Origin: Protaetiibacter mangrovi
GTDB taxonomy: Bacteria; Actinomycetota; Actinomycetes; Actinomycetales; Microbacteriaceae
Direction: 5' to 3'
NCBI RefSeq assembly: GCF_024752305.1
Contig: NZ_JANTHX010000004.1
Coordinates: 310,001-374,000 of the forward strand
Length of the DNA: 64,000 nucleotides
Positions within the stretch are counted from its first letter, which is position 1, and every line of letters starts with the position of its first letter. This document shows positions 27,714 to 37,584 of the stretch, one piece after another. The translations under genes and the position numbers were made by a program. The notes below the pieces were generated by a model. The model saw nothing but the letters and a program-made list of their open reading frames with translations. It was not told the origin of the DNA and did no database searches.

Positions 27714-29081
27714 ATGCCGCGTCTCTTCGGCACCGACGGGGTCCGAGGGCTGGCGAACGGTGAACTGATCACCGCCGACCTGGCCCTCGGCCTCGCCCAG
27801 GCTGCCGCGAATGTGCTGACCAAGGGTCGGCACGCCGAGCACGTCCGCGGCGAGGGCCGGCGCCCCCGCGCGGTGCTCGCCCGCGACCCCCGCGTGTCCG
27901 GCGAGTTCATCTCGGCGGCGGTCGCCGCGGGCCTCGCGAGTTCGGGTATCGACGTACTCGACGCCGGGGTCATCCCGACCCCCGCCGCCGCGTTCCTGGT
28001 GGCGGATGTCGGCGCCGACTTCGGCGTCATGGTCTCGGCCTCGCACAACCCGGCGCCCGACAACGGCATCAAGTTCTTCGCCATCGGCGGGGTCAAGCTG
28101 CCCGACGAGGTCGAGGACCGCATCGAGGCCGCTCTCGTGCAGCCCAAGCTCGCGCCGACGGGCGACGGGGTGGGCCGCATCCGCCGCTTCGCCGACGCCG
28201 AGGACCGCTACCTGCTGCATCTGCTCGGCACCCTCGACGTGCGGCTCGACGGCATCAAGGTCGTCATCGACGCGGCCAACGGCGCGGCGGCGGGCGTCTC
28301 GCCGCAGGTGTTCGCCGACGCCGGAGCGCACGTGACCGTGATCGGCGCCGATCCCGACGGTCTCAACATCAACGACGGCGTCGGGTCCACGCACCTCGAG
28401 AAGCTCCAGGCGACGGTGCGTCTCACCGGCGCCCACCTCGGCATCGCCCACGACGGCGACGCCGACCGCTGCCTCGCCGTCGACGCCGACGGCAACATGA
28501 TCGACGGCGACCAGATCATGGCGGTGCTCGCGATCGCGCTGCAGCGCCGGGGCAAGCTGGCGCACGACACGCTCGCGGTGACCACCATGAGCAACCTCGG
28601 GCTGCGGGTCGCGATGGCCGAGCACGGTATCGAGATCGTGCAGACCGCGGTCGGCGACCGCTACGTGCTCGAGGCGATGAACGAGCGCGGCCTCTCGCTC
28701 GGCGGCGAGCAGTCGGGTCACATCATCTTCAGCGAGCACGCCACAACCGGCGACGGCATCCTGACCGGCCTGCAGCTCGCCGCCGAGATGGCGCGCACGG
28801 GACGCAGCCTCGCGGAGCTGGCCTCGGTGATGACGGTCTACCCGCAGGTGCTCGTGAACGTGCGCGGCGTCGACCACCACGCGCTCGCCGGAGACGAGGT
28901 GATCGCGGACGCCGTGCGCGGCCACGAGGCGGCGCTCGGCGACGACGGGCGCGTGCTCCTGCGACCGTCGGGCACCGAGCCGCTCGTGCGCGTCATGGTG
29001 GAGGCGCGGGACGCCGAACTCGCGCAGAGCATCGCCGACGACCTCGCGGGAATCGTGGGAGAGCGTCTGTCGTTGTCCTGA
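27714..29081 (+). CDS. glmM: Phosphoglucosamine mutase
   Basis: Interconverts glucosamine-6-phosphate and glucosamine-1-phosphate on the way to UDP-GlcNAc for peptidoglycan. 455 residues. N-terminus [18 protein letters not shown], phosphoserine loop [17 protein letters not shown], metal-binding [11 protein letters not shown], sugar-binding [10 protein letters not shown] and the phosphate-binding [15 protein letters not shown]. Follows rpsI closely in the same direction; glmS, for the preceding step, lies 1.5 kb away. Confidence 0.97.
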   Translation: MPRLFGTDGVRGLANGELITADLALGLAQAAANVLTKGRHAEHVRGEGRRPRAVLARDPRVSGEFISAAVAAGLASSGIDVLDAGVIPTPAAAFLVADVGADFGVMVSASHNPAPDNGIKFFAIGGVKLPDEVEDRIEAALVQPKLAPTGDGVGRIRRFADAEDRYLLHLLGTLDVRLDGIKVVIDAANGAAAGVSPQVFADAGAHVTVIGADPDGLNINDGVGSTHLEKLQATVRLTGAHLGIAHDGDADRCLAVDADGNMIDGDQIMAVLAIALQRRGKLAHDTLAVTTMSNLGLRVAMAEHGIEIVQTAVGDRYVLEAMNERGLSLGGEQSGHIIFSEHATTGDGILTGLQLAAEMARTGRSLAELASVMTVYPQVLVNVRGVDHHALAGDEVIADAVRGHEAALGDDGRVLLRPSGTEPLVRVMVEARDAELAQSIADDLAGIVGERLSLS

Positions 29082-29104
29082 CATCGAGGAGAGAGGACGA
29101 TGTC

Positions 29105-29542
29105 ATGCCACTGACCGGAGAATACGCACCGAGCACCTCGGACTGGGCCCGCACGCAGGCGGAGGCCTTCGAGGCGTCGGATGGCGCGGAGGCCAACGAG
29201 CTGCGGGGCAAGCCGATCATCGTGCTCACCTCCCGCGGGGCCCGGAGCGGCAAGCTCCGCAAGAACGCCCTCATGCGGGTGGAGCACGATGGCTCCTACG
29301 CCGTCGTGGCGTCGAAGGGCGGGGCGCCGCAGCATCCCGCCTGGTACCACAACCTGGTCGCCGACCCGCATGTCGAGCTGCAGGACGGCCCGGTGAAGCG
29401 CGACTACCGCGCCCGCGAGCTGACCGGCGAGGAGCGCGAGCTCTGGTGGGCCCGCGCGAACGAGGTGTGGCCCGACTACGCCGGCTATCAGACCAGGACC
29501 GAGCGCCTCATCCCGGTGTTCCTGCTGGAGCCGGTCTCCTAG
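29105..29542 (+). CDS. Deazaflavin (F420)-dependent nitroreductase-family protein
   Basis: 145-residue split-barrel protein of the Ddn family, which uses coenzyme F420H2 in mycobacteria to reduce quinones or nitro compounds. Signature: [20 protein letters not shown], followed by the conserved [17 protein letters not shown]. The N-terminus lacks a signal peptide or membrane helix. A GAGGAGAGAGGACG binding site precedes the ATG; 23 bases after glmM, so likely in the same transcript. Substrate unknown; flavin rather than F420 use cannot be excluded from sequence alone. Confidence 0.85.
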   Translation: MPLTGEYAPSTSDWARTQAEAFEASDGAEANELRGKPIIVLTSRGARSGKLRKNALMRVEHDGSYAVVASKGGAPQHPAWYHNLVADPHVELQDGPVKRDYRARELTGEERELWWARANEVWPDYAGYQTRTERLIPVFLLEPVS

Positions 29543-29552
29543 GTCTCGGCAC

Positions 29553-29601
29553 GCCCGCCGGGCGGGCTACTCGACCTGTGACGGCGTCTTCGACGTCGTC
29601 A
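29553..29601. terminator. Two hairpins between convergent reductase and coaA
   Basis: GCCCGCC-G-GGCGGGC at 29553-29567 and TGACGGCGTC, three bases, GACGTCGTCA at 29579-29601 (10 bp with one G-U). The second overlaps the coaA stop codon. Position between two convergent genes suggests bidirectional termination. Confidence 0.5.
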
Positions 29602-30546
29602 CACCTTCCTGATGAGCACGTTCGACACCGTGTGATCGGACGCCTTGCGCAGCACGAGCGAGGCCCGCGCGCGGGTCGGGGCGATGTTGTGCTCGAGGTT
29701 GGGTCCGTTGATGTCGTGCCAGATCGCCCGCGCGCGCGCGATCGCCTCCTGCTCGCCGAGCGCCGCGTAGCGGTGGAAGTAGGAGCGCGGATCGGCGAAG
29801 GCGCCGCGCTGCAGCCGGAGGAAGCGCTCCACGTACCAGCGCTCGATGTCGACCGTGCGCGCGTCGACGTAGACCGTGAAGTCGAACAGGTCGCTCACCG
29901 CGAGCCGCGCGCCGGGAGCAGGCGGCTGGAGCACGTTGAGCCCCTCGACGATGAGGATGTCGGGGCGGCGCACCACGATCTCGGCGTCGGGGACGATGTC
30001 GTAGAACAGGTGCGAGTACACCGGCGCCCGCACCTCCTCGACGCCGCTCTTGACTCGGCTCACGAACCGCAGCAGCGCGCGTCGGTCGTAGCTCTCGGGG
30101 AAGCCCTTGCGCTCCATGAGCCCCCGCCGTTCGAGTTCCGCGTTCGGCAGCAGGAAGCCGTCGGTGGTGACGAGCTCGACCCGCGGGGTGTCCTCCCAGC
30201 GCGCCAGCAGTTCGCGCAGGAGTCGTGCCGTGGTCGACTTGCCGACCGCGACCGAGCCCGCGACCCCGATCACGAACGGGGTCGGCGGCTCGTCCTGCCC
30301 GAGGAAGGAGCGGGTGGAGGCGTGCAGGCGTTTCGCGCCGACCGCGTAGAGGTTCAGCAGGCGGCTGAGCGGCACGTACACCTCGGCGACCTCGCGCAGG
30401 TCGAGAGCCTCGCCGAGCCCGCGCAGACGCACGAGCTCCTCCTCGGTCAGCGGATGCGCGGCGGCCGGCGCGAGTGCGGCCCAATCGGCGCGGTCGAGCT
30501 CGAGGAACGGCGTCGCCGCGGCGCCCCGCTCACCGTTGTCACTCAT
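29599..30546 (-). CDS. coaA: Pantothenate kinase (type I)
   Basis: First committed enzyme of coenzyme A synthesis, phosphorylating pantothenate. 315 residues, standard for the type I family. P-loop [20 protein letters not shown] near residue 95, then [20 protein letters not shown] and the conserved [20 protein letters not shown]. The ATG at 30546 is seven bases after a TACGCT -10 (30559-30554, minus strand), consistent with a leaderless start. Divergent from glmS. Confidence 0.95.
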   Translation of the reverse strand: MSDNGERGAAATPFLELDRADWAALAPAAAHPLTEEELVRLRGLGEALDLREVAEVYVPLSRLLNLYAVGAKRLHASTRSFLGQDEPPTPFVIGVAGSVAVGKSTTARLLRELLARWEDTPRVELVTTDGFLLPNAELERRGLMERKGFPESYDRRALLRFVSRVKSGVEEVRAPVYSHLFYDIVPDAEIVVRRPDILIVEGLNVLQPPAPGARLAVSDLFDFTVYVDARTVDIERWYVERFLRLQRGAFADPRSYFHRYAALGEQEAIARARAIWHDINGPNLEHNIAPTRARASLVLRKASDHTVSNVLIRKV

Positions 30547-30553
30547 CCGTTCG

Positions 30554-30599
30554 AGCGTAGCGCCGTCACAGCTTCGCCCCCGACCCCGGTCACTAGGAT
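30554..30599. promoter_or_regulatory. Divergent leaderless promoters for coaA and glmS
   Basis: Minus strand: TACGCT (30559-30554) seven bases before the coaA ATG. Plus strand: TAGGAT (30594-30599) seven bases before the glmS ATG. Both place the transcription start on or beside the A of ATG, so both mRNAs are probably leaderless. There is no ribosome-binding site before either gene. Confidence 0.6.
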
Positions 30600-30606
30600 C
30601 GACACC

Positions 30607-32457
30607 ATGTGCGGAATCGTGGGCTACGTCGGGTCGGGCAGCAGTCTCGAGGTGCTCGTCGGGGGCCTCAAGCGGCTCGAGTACCGCGGATACGACTCCG
30701 CGGGGATCGCGGTGCTCTCGCCCGAGGGCGATCTGGGTGCGCGCAAGCGCGCCGGCAAGCTCGGGGTGCTCGTCGAGGAGCTCGCCGAGAACCCGCTGCC
30801 GGACGGCGGCACGGGGATCGGGCACACCCGCTGGGCGACCCACGGCGGCCCGACCGACGTGAACGCGCATCCGCACTTCGGCGACGGCGGGCGACTGGCC
30901 CTCATCCACAACGGCATCATCGAGAACTTCGCGGAGCTCAAGGCCGAGCTGGTCGCCGCCGGCGAGAGCTTCGAGAGCGAGACCGACACCGAGGTGGCGG
31001 CGCTGCTCGTCGGCCGCGCGTTCCACGACACGGGCGATCTCACCGAGGCGATGCGTCGCACGGTCGAGCGCCTCGACGGCGCGTTCACGCTGCTCGCGGT
31101 CCACCGCTCGGCGCCCGGCGTCGTCGTCGGCGCGCGCCGCAGCTCGCCGCTCGTGATCGGTCTCGGCGAGGGCGAGAACTTCCTCGGCTCGGATGTGGCG
31201 GCGTTCGTCGAGCACACCCGTCGCGCGATGGAGATCGGCGAGGACCAGATCGTCACGATCCGTCCCGACTCGGTCGAGGTGATCGACTTCTCGGGCGCCC
31301 CCGCGGCGGCCAAGGAGTTCGAGGTCGCCTGGGACGCCTCGGCCGCGGAGAAGGGCGGCTGGCCGAGCTTCATGAAGAAGGAGATCGCCGAGGAGCCCGA
31401 CGCGGTCGCGAACACCCTGCGCGGGCGCACCCACGACGGTGCCGTCGCACTCCCCGAGCTCGACGGCGTCGCCGAGGCGCTCAGCGGGATCAACCGGGTG
31501 CTCGTGCTGGGCTGCGGCACCGCGGCCTACGCGGGAATGGTCGGCAAGTACGCGATCGAGGCGTGGGCGCGCATCCCGGTCGACGTGGAGCTCTCGCACG
31601 AGTTCCGCTACCGCGACCCGGTGCTCGACGAGCACACCCTCGTGGTCTCGGTGAGCCAGTCGGGCGAGACCATGGACACCCTGATGGCGGTGCGGTACGC
31701 GCGCGAGCAGGGTGCACGCACGCTCTCGATCTGCAACACCCAGGGCGCCACGATCCCGCGCGAGTCGGATGCGGTGCTGTACACGCACGCCGGCCCGGAG
31801 GTCGCGGTCGCCTCCACGAAGGCGTTCGTGGCGCAGGTCACCGCCCTGTATCTGCTCGGCTTGCACCTCGCGACCCTGCGCGGCACGCTCGACGCGGACG
31901 CGGTCGCCGCCCAGCTGACCGAGCTCGAGGCGGTTCCGACGAAGATCCAGCGCGTGGTCGAGGCCTCCTCGGCGCGCATCGCCGAGCTCGCGCACTGGAT
32001 GAGCGACACCCAGTCGGTGCTGTTCCTCGGCCGCCACGTCGGCTTCCCGGTCGCGTTGGAGGGTGCCCTCAAGCTCAAGGAGCTCGCGTACATCCACGCC
32101 GAGGGTTTCGCGGCGGGCGAGCTGAAGCACGGACCGATCGCGCTCATCGAACCCGGGCAGATCGTGTTCGTGGTCGTGCCGAGCCCGCGCGACCCCTCGT
32201 CGCTGCACAAGAAGGTCGTGTCGAACATCCAGGAGATCCGCGCCCGCGGTGCGCGCGTCATCGCGATCGCCGAGCTCGGCGACGTCGCGGTCGTGCCGTT
32301 CGCCGACGAGGTGATCCGCATCCCGCTCGCCGCCCCGTTCTTCGAGCCGCTGCTCTCGGTGGTGCCGCTGCACGTCTTCGGCATGGAGCTCGCGACCGCG
32401 AAGGGTCTCGACGTCGATCAGCCGCGCAACCTGGCGAAGTCCGTCACGGTGGAGTGA
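30607..32457 (+). CDS. glmS: Glutamine-fructose-6-phosphate aminotransferase (isomerizing)
   Basis: Makes glucosamine-6-phosphate from fructose-6-phosphate and glutamine. 616 residues. N-terminal class II glutaminase domain with the nucleophile Cys2 in [11 protein letters not shown] and [20 protein letters not shown]; two SIS sugar-phosphate isomerase domains follow ([39 protein letters not shown]) and end with the conserved [16 protein letters not shown] selected because the catalytic Cys must be residue 2. The stop codon sits right before acpS. No glmS-ribozyme-like leader, since the start is leaderless. Confidence 0.97.
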   Translation: MCGIVGYVGSGSSLEVLVGGLKRLEYRGYDSAGIAVLSPEGDLGARKRAGKLGVLVEELAENPLPDGGTGIGHTRWATHGGPTDVNAHPHFGDGGRLALIHNGIIENFAELKAELVAAGESFESETDTEVAALLVGRAFHDTGDLTEAMRRTVERLDGAFTLLAVHRSAPGVVVGARRSSPLVIGLGEGENFLGSDVAAFVEHTRRAMEIGEDQIVTIRPDSVEVIDFSGAPAAAKEFEVAWDASAAEKGGWPSFMKKEIAEEPDAVANTLRGRTHDGAVALPELDGVAEALSGINRVLVLGCGTAAYAGMVGKYAIEAWARIPVDVELSHEFRYRDPVLDEHTLVVSVSQSGETMDTLMAVRYAREQGARTLSICNTQGATIPRESDAVLYTHAGPEVAVASTKAFVAQVTALYLLGLHLATLRGTLDADAVAAQLTELEAVPTKIQRVVEASSARIAELAHWMSDTQSVLFLGRHVGFPVALEGALKLKELAYIHAEGFAAGELKHGPIALIEPGQIVFVVVPSPRDPSSLHKKVVSNIQEIRARGARVIAIAELGDVAVVPFADEVIRIPLAAPFFEPLLSVVPLHVFGMELATAKGLDVDQPRNLAKSVTVE

Positions 32458-32459
32458 GC

Positions 32460-32816
32460 GTGATCGTCGGGCTCGGCGTCGACGTCGTCGATCAGGCGCG
32501 CTTCGAACGCGCCGTGACCCGGACCCCTCGACTGCGCGAGCGCCTGTTCGCCGAGAGCGAACGCGGCCTGCCGGTGCGTTCGCTCGCCGCGCGCTTCGCC
32601 GCCAAGGAGGCGCTCGTTAAGGCTCTCGGGGATGCCGAGGACGTGAACTGGGTCGACATGGCGATCGCGTCCGACGTCACCGGCAACCCGTCGTTCGTCG
32701 TCGCCGGCCCCCTCGCCGCCCTGCTCGAGCGCCGCGGCATCGCCGCCGTGCACGTCTCGATGAGCCACGACGCGGGCGTCGCGGTGGCGACGGTCGTCGC
32801 CGAGGCGCACGGATGA
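32460..32816 (+). CDS. acpS: Holo-[acyl-carrier-protein] synthase
   Basis: Transfers 4'-phosphopantetheine from CoA to acyl carrier protein. 118 residues. Motifs [18 protein letters not shown] (Mg-binding Asp) and [13 protein letters not shown] are diagnostic. Two GTG codons are possible: 32460, which gives the family N-terminus and has GGTGGAG five bases upstream, and 32454, which overlaps the glmS stop. 32460 is preferred. Stop overlaps the alr start. Links CoA use to the neighbouring coaA. Confidence 0.93.
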   Translation: MIVGLGVDVVDQARFERAVTRTPRLRERLFAESERGLPVRSLAARFAAKEALVKALGDAEDVNWVDMAIASDVTGNPSFVVAGPLAALLERRGIAAVHVSMSHDAGVAVATVVAEAHG

Positions 32817-33907
32817 CGTCCCCCCGGCGCGAGGCCCGCATCCGACTCGACGCGCTCGCGGGGAACGTCGAGCTGCTGCGCCGCACCGTCGCACCCTCGC
32901 GCCTCATGGCGGTCGTGAAGGCCGACGCCTACGGACACGGTGCCGTGCCGGTCGCCCGCGCAGCGGTCGACGCGGGCGCCGACTGGCTGGGCGTGGCCGA
33001 CCTCGACGAGGCGCTCGCCCTGCGGGAGGCGGGGATCGCGGCGCCCATCCTCGCCTGGCTGCATGCCGGCTCGCCCGACTTCGGGGTCGCCGTCGCGCGC
33101 GGCGTCGATGTGGGGGTGTCGACGGCCGCCCAGCTCGAGGCTGCCGCTGCGGCGGGCGCGACCGTGCATCTCAAGCTCGACACCGGCCTCAGCCGCAACG
33201 GCATCGCCCCCGAGGATGCGCCCCGGCTGTTCGCACGCGCCGCGGAGCTCGAGCGCGCGGGGCGCCTACGGGTGCGGGGGCTCATGAGCCACCTCTCGGG
33301 AACCTCGCCGCAGGAGGATGCCGCCCAGCTCGACCGCTTCGCCTCGGCCGTCGCTGCGGCGCGCGCCGCCGGGCTCGACCCCGAGCTGCGGCATCTCGCG
33401 GCGAGTCTCGCCGCCCTGACCGAGCCCGACGCCCGTCTCGACCTCGTCCGGGTGGGGATCGCCCTGTACGGCGTCGCACCCGACGCGGCGGTCGACGCGG
33501 CGGCGCTCGGGCTGCGCCCGGTCATGGAGCTCGTGACCGAGGTCGCCGCCGTGCGCAGGGTTCCGGCAGGGGCGGGCGTGTCCTACGGCTTCACCCACCG
33601 CACCGCGGGCGACACGACCCTCGCGCTCGTGCCGCTCGGCTATGCCGACGGCATCCCCCGCCACGCCTCCGGGCGCGCGGAGGTCGCGATCGACGGCGTG
33701 CGGTACCCGCAGGTGGGCCGCATCGCGATGGACCAGTTCGTCGTCGACGTCGGAGACGCCGAGGTGCGGGTCGGCGACGAGGTGATCGTGTGGGGCGACC
33801 CCGCCGAGGGCGTGCCGGGCGCGGTCGACTGGGCGGATGCCGCGGGCACGATCGGCTACGAGATCGTCACCCGGGTGGGGCGCCGCGTCGAGCGGGTGCC
33901 GGTGTGA
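32813..33907 (+). CDS. alr: Alanine racemase
   Basis: PLP enzyme that supplies D-alanine for peptidoglycan. 364 residues. PLP-binding Lys in [18 protein letters not shown] near the N-terminus, second catalytic base Tyr in [12 protein letters not shown], and [16 protein letters not shown] overlaps the acpS TGA; its own stop overlaps tsaE. The run glmS-acpS-alr-tsaE-tsaB-rimI/tsaD is tightly packed and probably one operon plus an internal promoter at tsaB. Confidence 0.96.
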   Translation: MTSPRREARIRLDALAGNVELLRRTVAPSRLMAVVKADAYGHGAVPVARAAVDAGADWLGVADLDEALALREAGIAAPILAWLHAGSPDFGVAVARGVDVGVSTAAQLEAAAAAGATVHLKLDTGLSRNGIAPEDAPRLFARAAELERAGRLRVRGLMSHLSGTSPQEDAAQLDRFASAVAAARAAGLDPELRHLAASLAALTEPDARLDLVRVGIALYGVAPDAAVDAAALGLRPVMELVTEVAAVRRVPAGAGVSYGFTHRTAGDTTLALVPLGYADGIPRHASGRAEVAIDGVRYPQVGRIAMDQFVVDVGDAEVRVGDEVIVWGDPAEGVPGAVDWADAAGTIGYEIVTRVGRRVERVPV

Positions 33908-34374
33908 CCGAGGCGATCGACCTGGTCGTGCCGGATGCGGAGGCCATGGAGGCGCTCGGCGCCCGGATCGCGGCGCAGCTGCGGGCGGGCGACGTGGTGC
34001 TGCTGAACGGCGAGCTGGGTGCGGGCAAGACGACGCTCACCCGCGGGATCGGCAGCGCCCTCGGCGCCCGCGGCGCCGTCACGAGCCCGACCTTCGTGCT
34101 CGCCCGCACGCATCCGACGGCATCCGGGGTGCCGCTCGTGCACGTCGACGCGTACCGGCTGGGTTCGGCCGCCGAGCTCGACGACCTCGACCTCGACCTG
34201 GCCGGCTCGATCACGGTCGTCGAGTGGGCGGCCGACAAGCTCGACGGCGAGCTCGAGTCGTGGCTCGTGCTCGATCTCGTGCGCCCCCTCGGCGGCGACC
34301 CGGCGGACGACGACGCCCCGCGCCACGTGCGTCTCGCCGCCCACGGCCCGCGGTGGGAGGGCGTCGCGATCTAG
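33904..34374 (+). CDS. tsaE: tRNA t6A biosynthesis ATPase TsaE
   Basis: P-loop ATPase that drives the TsaB-TsaD complex in making N6-threonylcarbamoyladenosine at tRNA position 37. 156 residues. Walker A in [20 protein letters not shown], then [11 protein letters not shown] and the conserved [19 protein letters not shown], and EWAADKL. GTG at 33904 overlaps the alr stop (GTGTGA). Confidence 0.94.
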   Translation: MTEAIDLVVPDAEAMEALGARIAAQLRAGDVVLLNGELGAGKTTLTRGIGSALGARGAVTSPTFVLARTHPTASGVPLVHVDAYRLGSAAELDDLDLDLAGSITVVEWAADKLDGELESWLVLDLVRPLGGDPADDDAPRHVRLAAHGPRWEGVAI

Positions 34375-34377
34375 GCT
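34372..34377 (+). promoter_or_regulatory. Internal -10 for tsaB
   Basis: TAGGCT, including the tsaE stop codon, six bases before the tsaB GTG. Same spacing as the other leaderless starts in the window. Confidence 0.45.
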
Positions 34378-34383
34378 GGTGCG

Positions 34384-34995
34384 GTGCTGCTGGCGATCGA
34401 CACCTCGACGGGGACGAGCGTCGCCGTCGTCGATCGCGCCGGCACACGTGCGGAGCGCACGAGCGCCGACACCCGGGGCCACGCCGAGCTGATCGGAGGC
34501 TTCATCTCCGAGGTGCTCGCCGAGGCGGGGGTCGCCCCCGACGGGCTCGAGGGTGTCGCGGTCGGCATGGGCCCCGGCCCGTTCACCGGGCTGCGGGTGG
34601 GCATCGCGGCGGCGCGGGCCTTCGCCCTCGGCATCGGCCGTCCCGTGCTGCCCGTCGTCTCGCACGACGCCGTCGCGTACGGACGCAGCGAAGCGGTGCT
34701 CGTCGTGACGGACGCGCGTCGCCGCGAGCTGGCGTGGTCGAGGTACGCGGCTCCCGGTGCCGATGGCCTCCCGGTGCGCCTCGAGGGACCGTCGCTCGTG
34801 CCCGTCGCGGACCTCGACGTTGTCACCTCCGTCGCCGGTTACGTGCGCGTCGACGCCGCGACGATCGACGCGGGTCTGCTCGGGCTGCTGGCGCTCGCCC
34901 GGCTCGACGCGGGAGCGCAGCCCGGGCCGAGCGAGCCCGTGTACCTGCGTGCGCCCGACGTGACCCTCTCGACGCCGAAGAAGGTGACCCCGTGA
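34384..34995 (+). CDS. tsaB: tRNA t6A biosynthesis scaffold TsaB
   Basis: ASKHA-fold partner that dimerises with TsaD. 203 residues. Start [20 protein letters not shown] and the family signature [20 protein letters not shown]. The C-terminal half (residues 100-203) is variable as usual. GTG start supported by the -10 six bases upstream. Stop overlaps the GTG of the following fused gene. Confidence 0.94.
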   Translation: MLLAIDTSTGTSVAVVDRAGTRAERTSADTRGHAELIGGFISEVLAEAGVAPDGLEGVAVGMGPGPFTGLRVGIAAARAFALGIGRPVLPVVSHDAVAYGRSEAVLVVTDARRRELAWSRYAAPGADGLPVRLEGPSLVPVADLDVVTSVAGYVRVDAATIDAGLLGLLALARLDAGAQPGPSEPVYLRAPDVTLSTPKKVTP

Positions 34996-36497
34996 TCCGC
35001 CTCCGCGCCGCGACCCCGGACGACCTCGACGCGATCGACGCCCTCGAGCAGGTCACCTTCCCGAGCGACGCGTGGTCGCGCGAGATGCTGGCGGCCGAGA
35101 TCGTGGGCGCGCACGGCTACTACCTCGTGGCGGTCGACGCGGACGCCGTGGTCGGCTACGCCGGACTCCTCGCCCCGCGCGGCAGCGGCCAGGCAGACGT
35201 GCAGACGATCGCCGTCGCCGAGGCGTCGCGTCGCGGGGGGATCGGGGCCGCGCTTCTCGACGCGCTGCTCGCCGAGGCACGCGCACGGGCCGCCGAGGAG
35301 GTCTTCCTCGAGGTGCGCGCCGACAACCCCGGCGCCGAGGCGCTCTACGCGAGCCGCGGCTTCGAGCGCATCGCCATCCGCCCCGCCTACTACCAGCCCG
35401 ATGGGGTGGATGCGGTGGTGATGCGCACTCGGAACCTCCAGCGCGCCCTCGTGCTCGGCATCGAGACGAGCTGCGACGAGACCGGGATCGGCATCGTGCG
35501 GGGCACCGAGCTGCTCGCGAACGTCATCGCCAGCTCGATGGACGAGCACGCGCGCTACGGCGGCGTGGTGCCCGAGATCGCCGCCCGTGCCCACCTCGAG
35601 GCGCTCACGCCGACGATCGAGGAGGCGCTGCGGGTGGCGGGCGTCCGGCTCGCCGACCTCGACGCGGTCGCCGTCACGAGCGGCCCGGGCCTCGCCGGCG
35701 CGCTCATGGTCGGCGTCGGCGCGGCCAAGGCGCTCGCGGTCGCCACCGGGAAGCCCTTCTACGCCGTCAACCACCTCGTCGGGCACGTCGGCGCCGACCT
35801 GCTGAACCACGAGCCGCTCGTCGGCGAGGGCGAGCTCGAGCTTCCGACGATCGCGCTGCTCGTGTCCGGCGGCCACACCTCGCTGCTGCTCGTGCGGGAC
35901 CTCGTCTCGGATGTCGAACTGCTCGGCGAGACGATCGACGACGCCGCGGGCGAGGCGTTCGACAAGGTGGCCCGGCTGCTCGGGCTCCCGTATCCGGGAG
36001 GTCCCGAGATCGACCGGGCGGCCGCCGCCGGCGATCCGACGGCCATCCGCTTCCCGCGGGGGCTCACGGCCCCCAAGGATCTCGAGCGGCACCGCTACGA
36101 CTTCTCGTTCTCGGGGCTCAAGACCGCCGTCGCCCGGCATGTCGAGGCGGCGGTCGCGGCAGGAGAGCCGGTGCCGGTTGCCGACGTCGCCGCGAGCTTC
36201 CGCGAGGCGGTCGTCGACGTGCTGCTCACCAAGGCGCTCGCCGCCTGCCGCGACCTCGGCGTCCCGCGGCTCCTGCTCGGCGGCGGCGTGGTGGCGAACC
36301 GCCGCCTGCGCGAGGCGGCGGTCGAGCGCTGCGCGGATGCCGGGGTCGCCCTGCGCATCCCGCCCCTGTCGCTGTGCACCGACAACGGCGCCATGATCGC
36401 CTCGCTCGCCGCGCAGCTGATCGCGGCGGGGCATCCGCCGTCGAGTCTCGGCGTCGGCGCCGACTCCACGCTGCCGGTGACCGAGATCCAGGCCTGA
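34992..36497 (+). CDS. tsaD: RimI-TsaD fusion: protein-N-alpha-acetyltransferase + tRNA threonylcarbamoyltransferase
   Basis: One uninterrupted 501-residue frame holds both proteins. Residues 1-145 are a GNAT acetyltransferase of the RimI type ([20 protein letters not shown] acetyl-CoA loop; [20 protein letters not shown]), which acetylates the N-terminus of S18 in E. coli. From about residue 153 it is Tsa[45 protein letters not shown] metal-binding histidines, and [15 protein letters not shown]. No stop codon separates them; the join reads [17 protein letters not shown]. In-frame ATG 35421 and GTG 35451 could still give a separate TsaD, but neither has a good ribosome-binding site. GTG 34992 overlaps the tsaB stop. 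Confidence 0.92.
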   Translation: MIRLRAATPDDLDAIDALEQVTFPSDAWSREMLAAEIVGAHGYYLVAVDADAVVGYAGLLAPRGSGQADVQTIAVAEASRRGGIGAALLDALLAEARARAAEEVFLEVRADNPGAEALYASRGFERIAIRPAYYQPDGVDAVVMRTRNLQRALVLGIETSCDETGIGIVRGTELLANVIASSMDEHARYGGVVPEIAARAHLEALTPTIEEALRVAGVRLADLDAVAVTSGPGLAGALMVGVGAAKALAVATGKPFYAVNHLVGHVGADLLNHEPLVGEGELELPTIALLVSGGHTSLLLVRDLVSDVELLGETIDDAAGEAFDKVARLLGLPYPGGPEIDRAAAAGDPTAIRFPRGLTAPKDLERHRYDFSFSGLKTAVARHVEAAVAAGEPVPVADVAASFREAVVDVLLTKALAACRDLGVPRLLLGGGVVANRRLREAAVERCADAGVALRIPPLSLCTDNGAMIASLAAQLIAAGHPPSSLGVGADSTLPVTEIQA

Positions 36498-36564
36498 CGC
36501 ACCCGAACGGGTGGTTGCCCCGCGGCGGCGCCGCTGCGACGATGGCCGGGACCCGAGGGAGATC

Positions 36565-37014
36565 ATGTCCGAGCCCACCGCGCCCGCACCGTTCGAGCCC
36601 GCGCCGAACCCGTATGCCGCGCCCGCGAATCCGTACGCTGCGCCCGCGAACCCGTACGCCGTCGGGGCGGTCCCGTCGAGCTACCAGCCGGTGCCGACGG
36701 GGCCTGCTCCGGGGCTCGCGCCCTACTCGACGTCCGGCGCGGCCTACGCGTACGCGCCGCGCACCAACGGCGTGGCGATCGCCTCGTTGGTCTGCTCGCT
36801 CGCCGGACTGCTCGTGGGCGCGCTCGCGTGCATCGCCGGCGTGATCCTGGGCCACATCGCGCTCTCGCAGATCCGCGCTCGCGGCGAGGGCGGGCGCGGG
36901 ATGGCGCTCGGCGGCCTCATCACGGGCTACGTGCTCGGCGGCCTGCAGCTGATCTTCATCGCGCTCTACATCGGCTTCATCGTGCTCGCGGTGAGCCAGA
37001 GCAGCTACTACTGA
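36565..37014 (+). CDS. Proline-rich DUF4190-type membrane protein
   Basis: 149 residues. The first 75 or so are Pro/Ala/Tyr-rich with three NPYAAPA-like repeats; two hydrophobic segments follow (GVAIASLVCSLAGLLVGALA and a C-terminal one) with the DUF4190 hallmark GHIALSQIRARGEGGRGMAL between them. ATG at 36565 has GAGGGAGATC before it. Function not known; such proteins are abundant in actinobacteria. Paralogous to the next gene. Confidence 0.8.
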   Translation: MSEPTAPAPFEPAPNPYAAPANPYAAPANPYAVGAVPSSYQPVPTGPAPGLAPYSTSGAAYAYAPRTNGVAIASLVCSLAGLLVGALACIAGVILGHIALSQIRARGEGGRGMALGGLITGYVLGGLQLIFIALYIGFIVLAVSQSSYY

Positions 37015-37033
37015 TCCGTCGGGGGAGCCCGCG

Positions 37034-37062
37034 TTGACAGTCCGGAGGCGCGCTGGGAGCAT
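37034..37062 (+). promoter_or_regulatory. Promoter of second proline-rich membrane protein
   Basis: Consensus -35 TTGACA (37034-37039), 17 bases, GAGCAT (37057-37062), 34 bases before the ATG at 37096, with AAGGAG as binding site. One of the few exact TTGACA boxes in the window that sits correctly spaced before a gene. Confidence 0.55.
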
Positions 37063-37095
37063 GGGCGAGGTCCACCACATCGAAGGAGCCCGTCC

Positions 37096-37584
37096 ATGAC
37101 CGACCCCACCACCCCGGCTGCGCCCGAGGAGCCCACGACCCCCGCCGCGGCCGAGCCGGCCGCCGCACCGGTCCCGCCGGTCGCCGAGCCCGCAGCCCCG
37201 GCCGCCCCCGTGCCGCCGGTCGCCGAGCCCGCCGCGGCTCCCGCGAACCCCTACGCGGCTCCCGCCGCCGCGCCGGCCGCCGGCGCCGCCCCCGCCGCCC
37301 CGGTGAAGCAGACGCTCAGCCTCGTCTCGTTCATCCTCGGCATCGTGGGCTTCCTGCTCGCCTGGTTCGGCGGCTTCGGCCTGCTGCCCGGCATCGCCGC
37401 CGTCATCCTCGGCTTCATGGGCAAGAAGCGCGAGCCGCAGGCCCCCAAGTGGATGTGGCTCATCGGCATCATCGGCGGTTTCGTGTCGATCGCCCTCGGC
37501 CTCATCGTGTTCCTGGTGAGCGTGATCCTGCCGATCATCCTGTTCGCCAGCTTCGGCAGCTACTACGGCGGCTACTACAACTGA
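37096..37584 (+). CDS. Proline/alanine-rich membrane protein, paralogue of preceding gene
   Basis: 162 residues. Residues 1-70 are low-complexity Ala/Pro/Val/Glu with repeats of PVPPVAEPAA and one NPYAAPA; two hydrophobic segments follow (SFILGIVGFLLAWFGGFGLL and IIGGFVSIALGLIVFLVSVI) separated by a basic loop GKKREPQAPK. Ends in a Tyr/Gly-rich tail. The arrangement matches the preceding gene, so this looks like an old tandem duplication. Its last 10 bases overlap the stop of the convergent methyltransferase gene. Confidence 0.8.
   Translation: MTDPTTPAAPEEPTTPAAAEPAAAPVPPVAEPAAPAAPVPPVAEPAAAPANPYAAPAAAPAAGAAPAAPVKQTLSLVSFILGIVGFLLAWFGGFGLLPGIAAVILGFMGKKREPQAPKWMWLIGIIGGFVSIALGLIVFLVSVILPIILFASFGSYYGGYYN

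Noticed and set aside
30607-30640. glmS ribozyme before glmS
   Set aside because: The promoter spacing gives a leaderless mRNA and the upstream bases belong to the divergent coaA promoter; no room for a ribozyme.
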